A stretch of DNA of 64,000 bases from an uncultured SAR116 cluster alpha proteobacterium (GCA_902520885.1 CABYPW010000009.1:26615-90614); one strand, 5' to 3'. Counted from the first letter of the stretch, positions 43,267 through 52,184 are shown. Notes: generated from the letters alone by a model not told the origin. Translations and numbers: made by a program.

Positions 43267-44277
43267 ATGAGCCAAAAACAAAGATCAAAAAAAACTGTAC
43301 TAGATTATTATCGAAGGTTCGACTTGACCCCAGAAAACATAGTTGAGGATTTGTTATTCGAAGTTATGCATCCGGAAATTTTTTGGCGAGGGAATCATCC
43401 TTTTAATGAACAATTTGGTCCCAAGGCAGTGTCAGACCAATTCTGGAGACCGTTAAAAAAAGCTCTAAGTAATTTACAACGAAGAATGGATATTTTTTTT
43501 GCAGGCGAAAATAATATAGAGGGCTATCAAGGTATATGGGTCGCATCAATGGGGCATCTTTTGGGCTTGTTTGATTCGCCCTGGCTTGAAATTCCTCCGA
43601 CAAGAAAAATTGCTATGCTTCGATATGGTGAGTTCAATCACATTGTAGATGATAAAATTATTGAAACAGCAATGTTTATTGATATTCCCCATTTTATGAT
43701 GCAGGCAGGATTTAATCCCTTTCCCCCACAAACGGGGGCACATCTAGTTCAACCTGGTCCCATGACACATAATGGATTGATTTATCAGTCCTTACCAGAT
43801 GAAGAAGGTACTAAGACGCTTAACGCAATTGAATTTATGATTGAGGATAGTAAAAACTGGAGTGGTGGTAGTGATGAACCTCTCGTTGATGAGCTTCGTC
43901 GCAGTTGGAATGAAGATATGATTTGGTGGGGTCCCTCTGGTATCGGAGCTACATATACTATTGAGCGCTATGCTGAGCAGCACTCTGGGCCATTTCGCGC
44001 AGGTTTTACAGATAGAAAATTCAACGGGCATGTTTGCAGGATAGCAGAGGGAGCTTTTGGGGGATTTTTTGGCTGGCCAAATCTTACACTTACTCCCAAA
44101 GGTGGATTTATGGGAATGCCAGGAAGTGCCAAGTCCGCAGATATGCGGGTAATTGACTTTTATAGGCGTGAAGGAGAAAAACTCACAGAAAACTGGGTTT
44201 TTATTGATTTCTTACATTTTTGGAAAATGCAAGGCGTTGATATATTAAAGCGGATGCAGGAAAACAGTTTTAGATGA
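43267..44277 (+). CDS. NTF2/SnoaL-like two-domain protein (paralogue 4)
   Basis: A 336-residue two-domain NTF2-like protein. It shares with paralogue 2 the WWGPSGIG loop, IPPT, GWPN, FMMQAGFNPFPP / LMMQANVWPMGP, and the C-terminal ENWVFIDFLHFW and RMQE blocks. It is transcribed divergently from the operon and overlaps the amidohydrolase gene by 4 bp (ATGA). AGGG lies 13 nt before the ATG. Pairing with a lactonase suggests it produces or consumes a lactone or a related ring form, as cyclases and dehydratases of this fold do. That is inference. Confidence 0.78.
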   Translation: MSQKQRSKKTVLDYYRRFDLTPENIVEDLLFEVMHPEIFWRGNHPFNEQFGPKAVSDQFWRPLKKALSNLQRRMDIFFAGENNIEGYQGIWVASMGHLLGLFDSPWLEIPPTRKIAMLRYGEFNHIVDDKIIETAMFIDIPHFMMQAGFNPFPPQTGAHLVQPGPMTHNGLIYQSLPDEEGTKTLNAIEFMIEDSKNWSGGSDEPLVDELRRSWNEDMIWWGPSGIGATYTIERYAEQHSGPFRAGFTDRKFNGHVCRIAEGAFGGFFGWPNLTLTPKGGFMGMPGSAKSADMRVIDFYRREGEKLTENWVFIDFLHFWKMQGVDILKRMQENSFR

Positions 44278-45140
44278 TTGATGCACACCATCATTTGTGG
44301 GATTTGTCAGCTGTTTCATACCCATGGTTAGAGGATAAATCAAAGAAGCGCTTTTTTGGTGACCCGGCACCAATTCAGAAAAATTATTTAATTCAAGATT
44401 TTAAAAAAGATTGTAAACCACATGGATTTAATGCGTCGATACATATTCAAGTTGGCGCCAAAGAACCTGCAAAGGAAGCGATTTGGATTGATAATATTAT
44501 TAAAAATCATCCTGATTGGAATATGAAACAAGTCGTATTTTGTGACTTAACTAAATCTGAAATGCGATTAGAAATGGAAAAGTTTGAAATTTTACCATCA
44601 GTAGCTGGAGTAAGACAAATTTTAAGTAGAGCACCTGGTAAGGAAGCAGGTTCTATTCTCTTAGATAATATTGCATCTCCAATTGTACTGCAAAACCTAA
44701 AAACACTATCTAAACTAGGGTATTCATTTGATTTGCAGCTTATTCCAGAGGTAATGAAGCAAGCTTCTTTACTCTTTGAGAAGGTGCCAGAGTTGAAGGT
44801 TGCACTTTGCCATGCTGGAAGTCCACATGATAGAACAATAGAAGGGATCAATTACTGGCAAAAAGCACTAAAGTCTCTCTCTTTACTATCTAATGTAACC
44901 TGCAAAATTTCGGGACTTGGAATGTTTAAGCATAATTGGACGATAGAGGACTTTCGACCCATAATCGAAACATGTTTAGATCAGTTTGGGTCAGAACGAT
45001 GCATGTTTGGATCTAATTTTCCTGTTGATAGTCTATATTCAGACTACAACACTTTGATGAGTGCTTTTAAAACCCTAATTCCAAAATCTTCGCATGAATC
45101 AATTTTTAAAAAGACTGCACGCGAATTTTACGCAATTTGA
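44274..45140 (+). CDS. Amidohydrolase-2 family lactonase-like hydrolase (COG3618 type)
   Basis: A 288-residue TIM-barrel hydrolase. It begins MIDAHHHLWDL with an H-x-H metal motif followed by YPWL, as in L-fuconolactonase and L-rhamnonolactonase relatives. Other marks are VAGVRQILSR, the histidine in ALCHAGSP and FGSNFPVDS, where many relatives have Asp instead of Asn. The expected reaction is opening of a sugar lactone or a pyrone-type lactone. Its start lies inside the end of the NTF2 gene. Together with the sugar importer and LacI it points to carbohydrate-acid catabolism. Confidence 0.87.
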   Translation: MIDAHHHLWDLSAVSYPWLEDKSKKRFFGDPAPIQKNYLIQDFKKDCKPHGFNASIHIQVGAKEPAKEAIWIDNIIKNHPDWNMKQVVFCDLTKSEMRLEMEKFEILPSVAGVRQILSRAPGKEAGSILLDNIASPIVLQNLKTLSKLGYSFDLQLIPEVMKQASLLFEKVPELKVALCHAGSPHDRTIEGINYWQKALKSLSLLSNVTCKISGLGMFKHNWTIEDFRPIIETCLDQFGSERCMFGSNFPVDSLYSDYNTLMSAFKTLIPKSSHESIFKKTAREFYAI

Positions 45141-45256
45141 TTTCGAATATTTTTTCAGATCTAATTTAAATTCAGTTATTTTTTGCAAGCATTAAATTTA
45201 CCTATTCTAAGGGCCTATATTTTTAATATTACTTACCTAATTATTTATCATTGGAA

Positions 45257-45646
45257 TTATTCTATATTTCGCTCAGCGAATACCTTCTGGGTAGCTCTAA
45301 AACACTCTAGAGACAATGGCACGCCTCCATAAATACCAACACAATGTATAATCGCTCGTATTTCTTATTTGCTAACACCATTATTGAGCCCCCCCTTGCA
45401 ATGCAATTCCCATTCATGAATTCGTCCCATTGCCCCCAACATGGCTAGGTTCATCATAGAACAAGTTTTTGCATCAATCACCTCATCACCCCATCCAAAA
45501 CCCCACCACCAAGCAGTCATTGTTTCTTGGAATGGTCTTGTAAATTCATCGGCTTTAACTAAACTTTGTTCTACGTATTTTTCTCCCAGTGTTGCTTTTC
45601 GCTTAGCTAACCCAGTATCGAATAAATCTTTGTCAAAAACACTCAT
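45257..45646 (-). pseudogene. Carboxymuconolactone decarboxylase-family gene broken by one nonsense codon
   Basis: Reading from the ATG at 45646, 93 codons end in a TAA at 45365-45367. The same frame then continues for 35 more codons with good CMD-family sequence (EIRAIIHCVGIYGGVPLSLECFRATQKVF) to a second TAA at 45257-45259. The total of 129 residues is the usual PcaC-like length. The stop sits in 'NNGVSK*EIRAII', where relatives read roughly GVTKEEIREIL. One base change from GAA would give TAA, with no other damage visible. Either a very recent pseudogene or a readthrough gene. Confidence 0.82.
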
Positions 45647-45810
45647 AATATTCCTCTCAAAAAATTAATTAAATAAATTTTGCTTACTATAATTTGGAAA
45701 AATTAACTAATCACTTTTATTTTTTTATTTTCGATAAGCACCGATGCAGTAAATGCATCACATTGCGTTAAAATAAGCACTTTTATTTGATGTTTTTCCT
45801 ATTATGTTAC

Positions 45811-46662
45811 ATGAGGGATCAGATAGGTAAAAAATTGAAGAATATTATAATCACTGATCTTGATGGAAGTCTGTTGAGTCATTCAACTTTCAGCTTCAAA
45901 CAAATTCATTCTGACATACTGAGTTTATTGGAATCCGGGACGTTGATAATACCCGCCTCAAGTAAAACTAAAATAGAAATGGAAATGTTTTGTGCAGAGT
46001 TGGGAAGAAATGTCCCGTTCATATATGAAAATGGTGCAGGGTTTCAGAACATCCAAGAAATCACATCAGAAGAGTTGTCTGAGCCTTTTACTTTATCCCA
46101 AGCTGCTATTAATTCGCAGCAAATATGGGAAATATGGTGTGAATTTGTAACCGAAGAACTTAAAAATCAATGTTTATTTGTGCACGAAATGAATGTTAAA
46201 CAACAGGCAGATGTGTTTGGACTTACTGGTCAGAAACTTGAAAATGCGTTAGCTCGGGAATATTCTCTCAATTTTAAATTTTTAGGTAATCAAATACAAC
46301 TTCAGAATCTAAACTATATATTAAGCGCTAAAAATTTAACTGCTCAGCAAGGTGGCAGACTAATGACCTTGAGTGGAAAGCACGATAAAGCCGATTATTG
46401 CAATTTAATCCGCATCAAACAAAAGAGTTTTGGGTTTGAACCATTTTTAGTAGGAGTTGGCGACAGTGAAAATGACTCATATATGCTTGAGAACTGCGAT
46501 ATAGCTTGCATTATACCCCGCCCGCACAAACCCCTTCTTTCGATATCCATGCCACTCGAACGCACTATCATTGCAGGAAATATTGCTCCTCTCGGATGGT
46601 TAGAGGCAGTTAGAAAAGCATTAAATTTAAATCACATAGAGGAGACATTACGTTATGGGTGA
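45811..46662 (+). CDS. gpgP: Mannosyl/glucosyl-3-phosphoglycerate phosphatase (HAD, MPGP family)
   Basis: A 283-residue HAD phosphatase. Motif I is ITDLDGSLLSH (catalytic D-x-D), motif II is in IIPASSKTKIEMEMF, followed by PFIYENGAGF and the C-terminal VGDSENDSYML. This is the mannosyl-3-phosphoglycerate phosphatase family (YedP type). Because it overlaps a glucosyl-3-phosphoglycerate synthase gene by 8 bp, it most likely dephosphorylates that product to glucosylglycerate, a compatible solute. The ATG at 45811 is preferred; in-frame TTG 45787 and ATG 45790 would add 7-8 hydrophobic residues. Confidence 0.85.
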   Translation: MRDQIGKKLKNIIITDLDGSLLSHSTFSFKQIHSDILSLLESGTLIIPASSKTKIEMEMFCAELGRNVPFIYENGAGFQNIQEITSEELSEPFTLSQAAINSQQIWEIWCEFVTEELKNQCLFVHEMNVKQQADVFGLTGQKLENALAREYSLNFKFLGNQIQLQNLNYILSAKNLTAQQGGRLMTLSGKHDKADYCNLIRIKQKSFGFEPFLVGVGDSENDSYMLENCDIACIIPRPHKPLLSISMPLERTIIAGNIAPLGWLEAVRKALNLNHIEETLRYG

Positions 46663-47911
46663 TTTTGCACAGAATGGTAGTGTGGCTACTTTACATAACT
46701 TTGGCACTAAAACACTTAAGCAGATGGAAGATGACCTTTCGTTATTTTCGGGGTATCGGCCAATGGAACTAATATTGCCTAGCCTGTATTCTGAATTAGA
46801 GGGCTCTGCGCTTAAAGAAATTGTAAGAAATATTTCAAAGGTAAAATATCTTAATCATATCATAATTGGATTAGATAAAGCAGAGCGCGAACAATATGAA
46901 TATGCATATTCTTTCTTTAAAGAGTTGAACCAGCCATTCTCACTTTTATGGAATGATGGTCCTCGCATGAAGGCTATTTCACAAATGCTTGAGGAAAAAG
47001 GTCTTGCCCCAATGGAGCCAGGAAAAGGCCAAAATGTATGGTACTGTATAGGGTATGTTAATGCGAGAGCTAAAGCAGATGCAGTGGCGTTACATGATTG
47101 CGATATTTTGACCTATGATAGGATGTTATTGGCAAGACTTTTCTATCCAATATCAAATCCAAATTATCAATTTGAATTTTGTAAGGGATATTATGCAAGA
47201 ATATCTGATAATAAAATGAACGGCAGAGCTTGCCGACTGCTAGTGTCACCTTTGCTTTTGGCAATGGAACAAGTGCTAGGTCACAGTGATTATCTTAATT
47301 TTATGAAGAGTTTCAGATATCCTCTCGCAGGAGAGTTTTCATTTAGAAGATCTCTTATTCCTGAACTTCGGATATCGTCAGATTGGGGATTAGAAGTTGG
47401 AATATTATCAGAGATGCAGAGAAATCAAGCTAGTAACAGGATATGCCAGATTGATATTGCAGATACTTATGAACATAAACATCAAGAACTTTCTGAAGAT
47501 GATCGTGATTTTGGTTTATCACGCATGTCAATTGATATAGTAAAAGTAATTATAAGAAAATTGGCTACTCAAGGGTATTGTTTTGGACCTGATACATTTC
47601 GAACTCTAAAAGCATCCTACTTTCGAATTGCTCTTGATATGGTTCGTCATTACCAAACAGATGCTGAAGTTAATGGGTTGAGCTATGACATAGATTCTGA
47701 AGAAAGAGCTGTAGAATTATTTGCTGAAAATATTATGCGGGCAGGAAGTGATTTTAGTTATGCGCCAATGGAAACACCCTTTATTCCATCATGGGCAAGG
47801 GTAAAGTCAGCTATACCAGATATTGAATATCATCTAAGACGTGCAGTTGAAGCAGATAATCAAGAACTAAACACATTTTTACATGTTGTCCCTAAAATGA
47901 CGGCTTCATAA
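46655..47911 (+). CDS. gpgS: Glucosyl-3-phosphoglycerate synthase (GT81)
   Basis: A 418-residue glycosyltransferase of the GT81 GpgS type. The metal site is HDCDILTYDR, preceded by NARAKADAVAL and followed by the donor/acceptor blocks RLLVSPLLLAMEQVLG and YPLAGEFSFRR. It joins glucose from NDP-glucose to 3-phosphoglycerate. With the overlapping phosphatase gene it forms a two-step glucosylglycerate pathway, used by salt- or nitrogen-stressed bacteria. Length is close to known GpgS proteins. Confidence 0.9.
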   Translation: MGDFAQNGSVATLHNFGTKTLKQMEDDLSLFSGYRPMELILPSLYSELEGSALKEIVRNISKVKYLNHIIIGLDKAEREQYEYAYSFFKELNQPFSLLWNDGPRMKAISQMLEEKGLAPMEPGKGQNVWYCIGYVNARAKADAVALHDCDILTYDRMLLARLFYPISNPNYQFEFCKGYYARISDNKMNGRACRLLVSPLLLAMEQVLGHSDYLNFMKSFRYPLAGEFSFRRSLIPELRISSDWGLEVGILSEMQRNQASNRICQIDIADTYEHKHQELSEDDRDFGLSRMSIDIVKVIIRKLATQGYCFGPDTFRTLKASYFRIALDMVRHYQTDAEVNGLSYDIDSEERAVELFAENIMRAGSDFSYAPMETPFIPSWARVKSAIPDIEYHLRRAVEADNQELNTFLHVVPKMTAS

Positions 47912-47973
47912 AGGTTAATTTTTAATTTCAATTTAAAATTAATTAGATGAAAATATGGTGTGTTTGACAATTG

Positions 47974-49068
47974 TTAACCAATTGTCTTCTTCAATAAATT
48001 AAGCCAATTTTCAAAGCATATTTTTTGGATTAAGGTATCGTCATATCCATTCTTTTTCATTGAAGCAATAAGTTTTGGCAGACCTGAGCAATCTGAAATA
48101 TGGTTTGAGATTTGAATACCATCAAAATCAGAGCCAAGTGCAACCCCATCCTCTCCAAGGATTTCAAGAAGCGCATCTAGGTGTTTGCACATATTATCAA
48201 GACTCAGATTTTTGTCTTGTTTACCTTCAGGATGTAAAAAACCGATCCCAAAATTTAAACCTACAACACCATTGGTTTCCGCGATTGCTGCTAGTTGCGA
48301 TTGTGTTAAATTTCGTGGAGATGGACAAAGAGAATGAACATTAGAATGGGTGGCGACAAGAGGCTTATCAGAAATTTTTGCAATTTCCCAAAACCCCTTC
48401 TCATTTAAGTGAGAGAGGTCAACGAGTATTTTTTTTCTATTGCAGAAACGAATTAGCTCTTTACCAGCATCCGTTAAACCATCACCTTGGTTAGGGGTTG
48501 AAGGAAAACTAAAATTTACCCCCTCCGCAAAAATATTCTTACGTGACCATACAGGGCCAATAGACCTCAATCCAATGTTGTATAATATCTCTATCTGACC
48601 TAAGTCTGAGCTGATTGCCTCTGCACCTTCAATATGCAAAAGTAGCGCAATTTTTTCTTTATTGATGCAACTGCGTAATGTTGCATAATCTGTACATATT
48701 TCTAGTTTGTCTGGATTTTGGTCAGCTATATTATGCGCTATATTTATCATCTCGATTGTAGCTTCGTAAGCATATGTTTGTGAAATTTGTTCTGTATTTA
48801 GTAAGTTGTTGGAGGGCATTTTTTCTGTCGCCCCTTTTTTGTTTTTTACTAGGTCTGGATGACGTTCCCAAAAGGCTTCTGGTGCTACATTTGTTGCAGG
48901 AACAAAGATTGCAAAAAATCCCCCTTTAAGACCACCTTTTTTGCACCTAGGAAGATCAATATGTCCTTTTTGCCTTCCAAATATAAAATCTTTTCCGTCT
49001 AAATCATTAGAACGCCAAAGCGCTAGTAATAGGTCATTATGACCATCAAAGACGGGCGTTTTTATCAT
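47974..49068 (-). CDS. M19 membrane-dipeptidase-family dipeptidase
   Basis: A 364-residue dizinc dipeptidase of family M19. Visible ligands are FDGHNDLL (H9, D11), the bridging glutamate in LLLHIEGAEA, histidines in VATHSNVHSL, and GSDFDGI near the C-terminus. There is no signal peptide, so the protein is cytosolic, as in many bacterial members. It cleaves dipeptides, possibly D-containing ones. It converges on gpgS and diverges from the HAD gene. A short 8-bp inverted repeat spans its stop codon. Confidence 0.93.
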   Translation of the reverse strand: MIKTPVFDGHNDLLLALWRSNDLDGKDFIFGRQKGHIDLPRCKKGGLKGGFFAIFVPATNVAPEAFWERHPDLVKNKKGATEKMPSNNLLNTEQISQTYAYEATIEMINIAHNIADQNPDKLEICTDYATLRSCINKEKIALLLHIEGAEAISSDLGQIEILYNIGLRSIGPVWSRKNIFAEGVNFSFPSTPNQGDGLTDAGKELIRFCNRKKILVDLSHLNEKGFWEIAKISDKPLVATHSNVHSLCPSPRNLTQSQLAAIAETNGVVGLNFGIGFLHPEGKQDKNLSLDNMCKHLDALLEILGEDGVALGSDFDGIQISNHISDCSGLPKLIASMKKNGYDDTLIQKICFENWLNLLKKTIG

Positions 49069-49172
49069 TTATTAACAATCTCCCTAAAGTTTGAAAATTT
49101 ACTGAATAATATTAATGTTTCTATGATACATAATATATCGGCAAAAAGAACTAATTAAAAAGAGAATAACAA

Positions 49173-49853
49173 ATGCAAATTAATATAACTAATAAGCCGT
49201 TTCCCCTTCCGGAAGCTATTTTATTAGATATGGATGGACTTCTCCTAGACACAGAAAAAATAGCGAAGCATGCCTTTTTTTATAGCTGTAAAAAAATTAA
49301 TTTTTCTTGTTCAGATGAGGAGTATGCCCAACTAACTGGGCATGGTTCTGTCTTAAGAGATAAGCTACTAGCTTCTATCCTGCCTAAAGATGCAAATATT
49401 ACACTGTTTAATCAGACTTGGTGGGAGCATTTTCAGAAACTCTTAAATAATGAAGTTCCTGCTAAGGAAGGTGCATTAGAATTTCTCGAGTTTATTAATT
49501 CACAAAACATTAAAATTGCTGTTGCCACTTCTTCGTATACTGAATCTGCTGAAACACTTTTGACGCGTGCTAAATTACGTTCATTTATCGGATCAATTAT
49601 TGGAGGTGATCAAGTAAGAAACGCCAAACCTGCAGCAGATATTTATCTAAAGGCGGCCTCTTGTGTTAACGTATCAGCCAAAAACTGCATTGCGTTTGAG
49701 GACTCAGATGTTGGTGTAATGGCAGCACATGCTGCAGGCATACCTGTTATCCAGATCCCAGATATAAAAATTCCTTCAGAAAAATGTGTTGCCCTAGGTC
49801 ATCTGATTTTTGAGAGCCTTGACAAGGCTAGAGATGAACTTGGCTGGCGATAG
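49173..49853 (+). CDS. HAD-superfamily hydrolase, subfamily IA (beta-phosphoglucomutase-like)
   Basis: A 226-residue HAD protein: motif I LLDMDGLLLDTE (nucleophile and acid/base Asp pair), helical cap, motif II VATSS, motif III lysine in RNAKPAADIY, and motif IV AFEDSDVGV. The 'DGLLLDTE' form is shared by beta-phosphoglucomutase and sugar-phosphate phosphatases; the substrate cannot be read. It stands alone, divergent from the M19 gene. Confidence 0.9.
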   Translation: MQINITNKPFPLPEAILLDMDGLLLDTEKIAKHAFFYSCKKINFSCSDEEYAQLTGHGSVLRDKLLASILPKDANITLFNQTWWEHFQKLLNNEVPAKEGALEFLEFINSQNIKIAVATSSYTESAETLLTRAKLRSFIGSIIGGDQVRNAKPAADIYLKAASCVNVSAKNCIAFEDSDVGVMAAHAAGIPVIQIPDIKIPSEKCVALGHLIFESLDKARDELGWR

Positions 49854-50071
49854 GAAAAATATGTTAAATTATGTTTTCTATAATGTTTTGGGCATAGAAT
49901 CTTGTCCTTGATTTTTTTCAAAAAGTTTTCTCATTAGAAACAGAGAGTTTCTTAGCTAACTAAAAAATATAAAGTGAGATAGCAAAAATATATTGTAGAG
50001 TTATTGTCATGGATAAAATTGGGCGTCTAAATGAGCGCCATTAGGCCTAATTTTTTTGGAGGGAAAATACT

Positions 50072-50350
50072 ATGCTTTTTGTCTATTCAGCTATTGATTG
50101 TCATGATAAATCAGCCATTAGAACTAAAAATAATCCTGCACATATAAAGTATGTGTATGAACATGGTATGAAAATCGTACATGCAGGCCCGTTGGTATGT
50201 GACGATGGGGTAAGTCCTATAGGAACACTGATAATTGTAGATGCTTCTGATAGGGAGGCAGTCCAAAATTTTATTGATAACGATCAGTATGTAAAAGCAG
50301 GGTTATTTAGCCAGATAAGTCTTGTGGCGTGGGATAAAAAAACGAATTGA
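50072..50350 (+). CDS. YciI-family protein
   Basis: A 92-residue ferredoxin-like-fold protein of the YciI/DGPF group. Conserved parts are the histidine in NPAHIKYVYEHG, VHAGPLVCDDG, the acidic 'IVDASDREAVQNFIDNDQY', and a C-terminal aromatic 'LVAWDKK'. Some relatives act as small dehalogenases or isomerases, but most have no known reaction. GGAGGG lies 8 nt before the ATG, an unusually strong site for this window. No operon partner is evident. Confidence 0.85.
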   Translation: MLFVYSAIDCHDKSAIRTKNNPAHIKYVYEHGMKIVHAGPLVCDDGVSPIGTLIIVDASDREAVQNFIDNDQYVKAGLFSQISLVAWDKKTN

Positions 50351-50651
50351 AATTATTAAATCAAAATATTTTTTCAATCAAAATTGTGATTTTAAGGAGG
50401 AAAAACAATAGTACTAAAAAAAAATTTCATCAAATCATTCTACCCGAAAAATTCAATTCTGGTTTTAGGATGGACTTAATAAATTAAGATATTCTTACAG
50501 CCTTGAGCCTTGCTAATCCCGTTAAAGCTGATTTTAGCCTTTCAAACACAAGTATAGGTAAATGGAAAAGAGCGGAAAATGAACTAGAATTAGGTTGCGA
50601 AAATAATGAGATTGCCGGATGGCAACGAAAATCATCTTAAAAGCACTATCT
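50351..50651. other. Intergenic stretch with traces of a decayed exported protein
   Basis: No intact gene. AAGGAGG at 50394-50400 is a perfect Shine-Dalgarno with no ATG/GTG/TTG at the right spacing (ATA at 50408). From an ATG at 50470 the frame reads MDLIN, a TAA, then DILTALSLANPVKADFSLSN and about 30 further codons, ending at 50637-50639. 'LTALSLANPVKA' looks like the end of a signal peptide. This may be the remains of a small secreted protein, but the evidence is thin. Confidence 0.3.
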
Positions 50652-51380
50652 CTACCAGGGTATTTTTTTTCCATCAAAATTGTAAAAGCTTCCAGTATTT
50701 GCGAAATCTGCCTCCAATATCACTTTATACAATCCAACAACGGCTGTCCTGGAATCGTGGGGAGCATTTGGTCCCCCCATATCAGTTCTTGTCCACCCTG
50801 GTGACACGGCGAATGTAGCAATTTTCTTTGTTTGGAGCCATTCACCCAAGGTACGCACAACCATGTTCAGAGCGGCTTTGCTTGTTTTATAGGCATATCT
50901 ACCTGCTTGCCAAGTATTCTCGAGACTTGCGATACCAGAGGATAGCATAATGACTTTGGCGTTATCACTTCGCTCTAACATTGGTGTTAAATGACCTGTC
51001 AATTTCGTTGGGGCGAATAAGTTTATTTTCATAGTTTCCGCCCACATTTCATAATCATAATTAGCAGGGTTTGGGTCCTCTCCCATACTTTCATATGCCG
51101 CAGAGCCATAATTTTCGAATTGTACACCAGCGTTATTAATTAGCAAATCAATTGTGGTGTTTCTATTTTTATTGCAAAAATCATCAATGTCTTTTTGATT
51201 GCAAATATCCATTTTGAAAATGATTATTTGTGAATCAAACTCTGATTTAATTTGTTTTAATACAGATTCCTTTTCTGGCGTGCGGCAACATGCAATAACC
51301 TTCCATTTGTTCTCAGCATAAATTTTAGTAAATTCTAGTCCAAGACCACGATTCGCACCAGTTATCAATACGGTTGGCAT
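50652..51380 (-). CDS. Short-chain dehydrogenase/reductase
   Basis: A 242-residue classical SDR: glycine motif TGANRGLGLEF (residues 7-17), NNAG, catalytic serine in VIMLSSG, and Y-K-T-S-K at the active site, followed by PGWTRTDMGG. The TGANRGLG start and the WTRTDMGG loop are seen in the 'C-factor'-like subgroup. Substrate unknown. It is 36 bp downstream of the AhpD-like gene on the same strand, so the two may be cotranscribed. Confidence 0.9.
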   Translation of the reverse strand: MPTVLITGANRGLGLEFTKIYAENKWKVIACCRTPEKESVLKQIKSEFDSQIIIFKMDICNQKDIDDFCNKNRNTTIDLLINNAGVQFENYGSAAYESMGEDPNPANYDYEMWAETMKINLFAPTKLTGHLTPMLERSDNAKVIMLSSGIASLENTWQAGRYAYKTSKAALNMVVRTLGEWLQTKKIATFAVSPGWTRTDMGGPNAPHDSRTAVVGLYKVILEADFANTGSFYNFDGKKIPW

Positions 51381-51416
51381 TAATTTGTTCCCTCAAATAA
51401 ATTAAAAACTATTGTT

Positions 51417-51998
51417 TTAAGTATCAGCATATTCTTTTTTTATAATATTAGGGTTGATCATACATGCATCTTCCCAGCTTATGATATTTAAAGATTTTGC
51501 AAATTTTCCAACACCGTCAGTCTGTGCACAAAGCATCCCAAGTTCAATAATTTCTTCGTCTGTAAATGTCTTTTTTAAAGAGCTGTAAACGTCATCATTA
51601 TCAATTTCGGATACGCTAGTTTTAAATTTTTTGGCATAGGTAAGGGCTATTTTTTCTTTTTCTGAAAAAAGGTCTGAGGCTTCGAAATGCATTAAAGCTG
51701 CAACTTTTTCTTCAGTAACACCTTCTGCAGCACCCTTAGTAGACCTAACCGTAGAGCAATATCCACATTCATGATCAATCGAAATATAGATTCTACATAA
51801 TTCCTTTAGAGCATGAGGAAGTACGCCCCTATAAAGCAAACTGTTCCAATATTTAACCCATTCGAGGCCAGCATCTTTATTTTTAACATAAATTCGCACA
51901 CATCTTGGGTCGGGAGCCCCAGTTTCGTCAGCGCTTTCAATTAAAGCTCTGGCCTCATCCGAAATTGTTTCTTCATCTACGTAATCAATTCTTGGCAT
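51417..51998 (-). CDS. Carboxymuconolactone decarboxylase/AhpD-family protein
   Basis: A 193-residue all-helical protein of the AhpD-like CMD family. It has the C-x-x-C redox pair in HECGYCSTVRS and the family pattern of a 'LKELCRIYISI' helix before it. The histidine that often follows the CxxC in AhpD is replaced by serine/arginine, so hydroperoxide reduction is not certain. Its cysteines could still cycle with a thioredoxin partner. Position before an SDR gene gives no firm functional hint. Confidence 0.82.
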   Translation of the reverse strand: MPRIDYVDEETISDEARALIESADETGAPDPRCVRIYVKNKDAGLEWVKYWNSLLYRGVLPHALKELCRIYISIDHECGYCSTVRSTKGAAEGVTEEKVAALMHFEASDLFSEKEKIALTYAKKFKTSVSEIDNDDVYSSLKKTFTDEEIIELGMLCAQTDGVGKFAKSLNIISWEDACMINPNIIKKEYADT

Positions 51999-52184
51999 AT
52001 CTACCCCTATTTTAATGGTTAGAGATATAATTAAAGTTCAATTTTAATGATATCATAAATTTGATTACAATTTATACGAATGTTATGAATTCACATTTTC
52101 CCAAGAAAACATAATTTTTGTTTGATTAAAATATTTTTTTCTTGAAAATATATTCAATTAACGAAATTGTTTGGAGACTTTGAG

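Noticed and set aside
45743..45759. GATGCA-GTAAA-TGCATC inverted repeat before gpgP
   Set aside because: Six-bp arms occur by chance in AT-rich DNA; there is no regulator nearby to support it.
47966..47986. GACAATTG / CAATTGTC inverted repeat spanning the stop of the M19 gene
   Set aside because: Eight-bp arms and no T-run on either strand make it too weak to call a terminator.
50040..50051. ATTAGGCCTAAT palindrome before the YciI gene
   Set aside because: Perfect but only 12 bp, followed by T's and then the ribosome site; it could be part of the leader, but no function can be supported.
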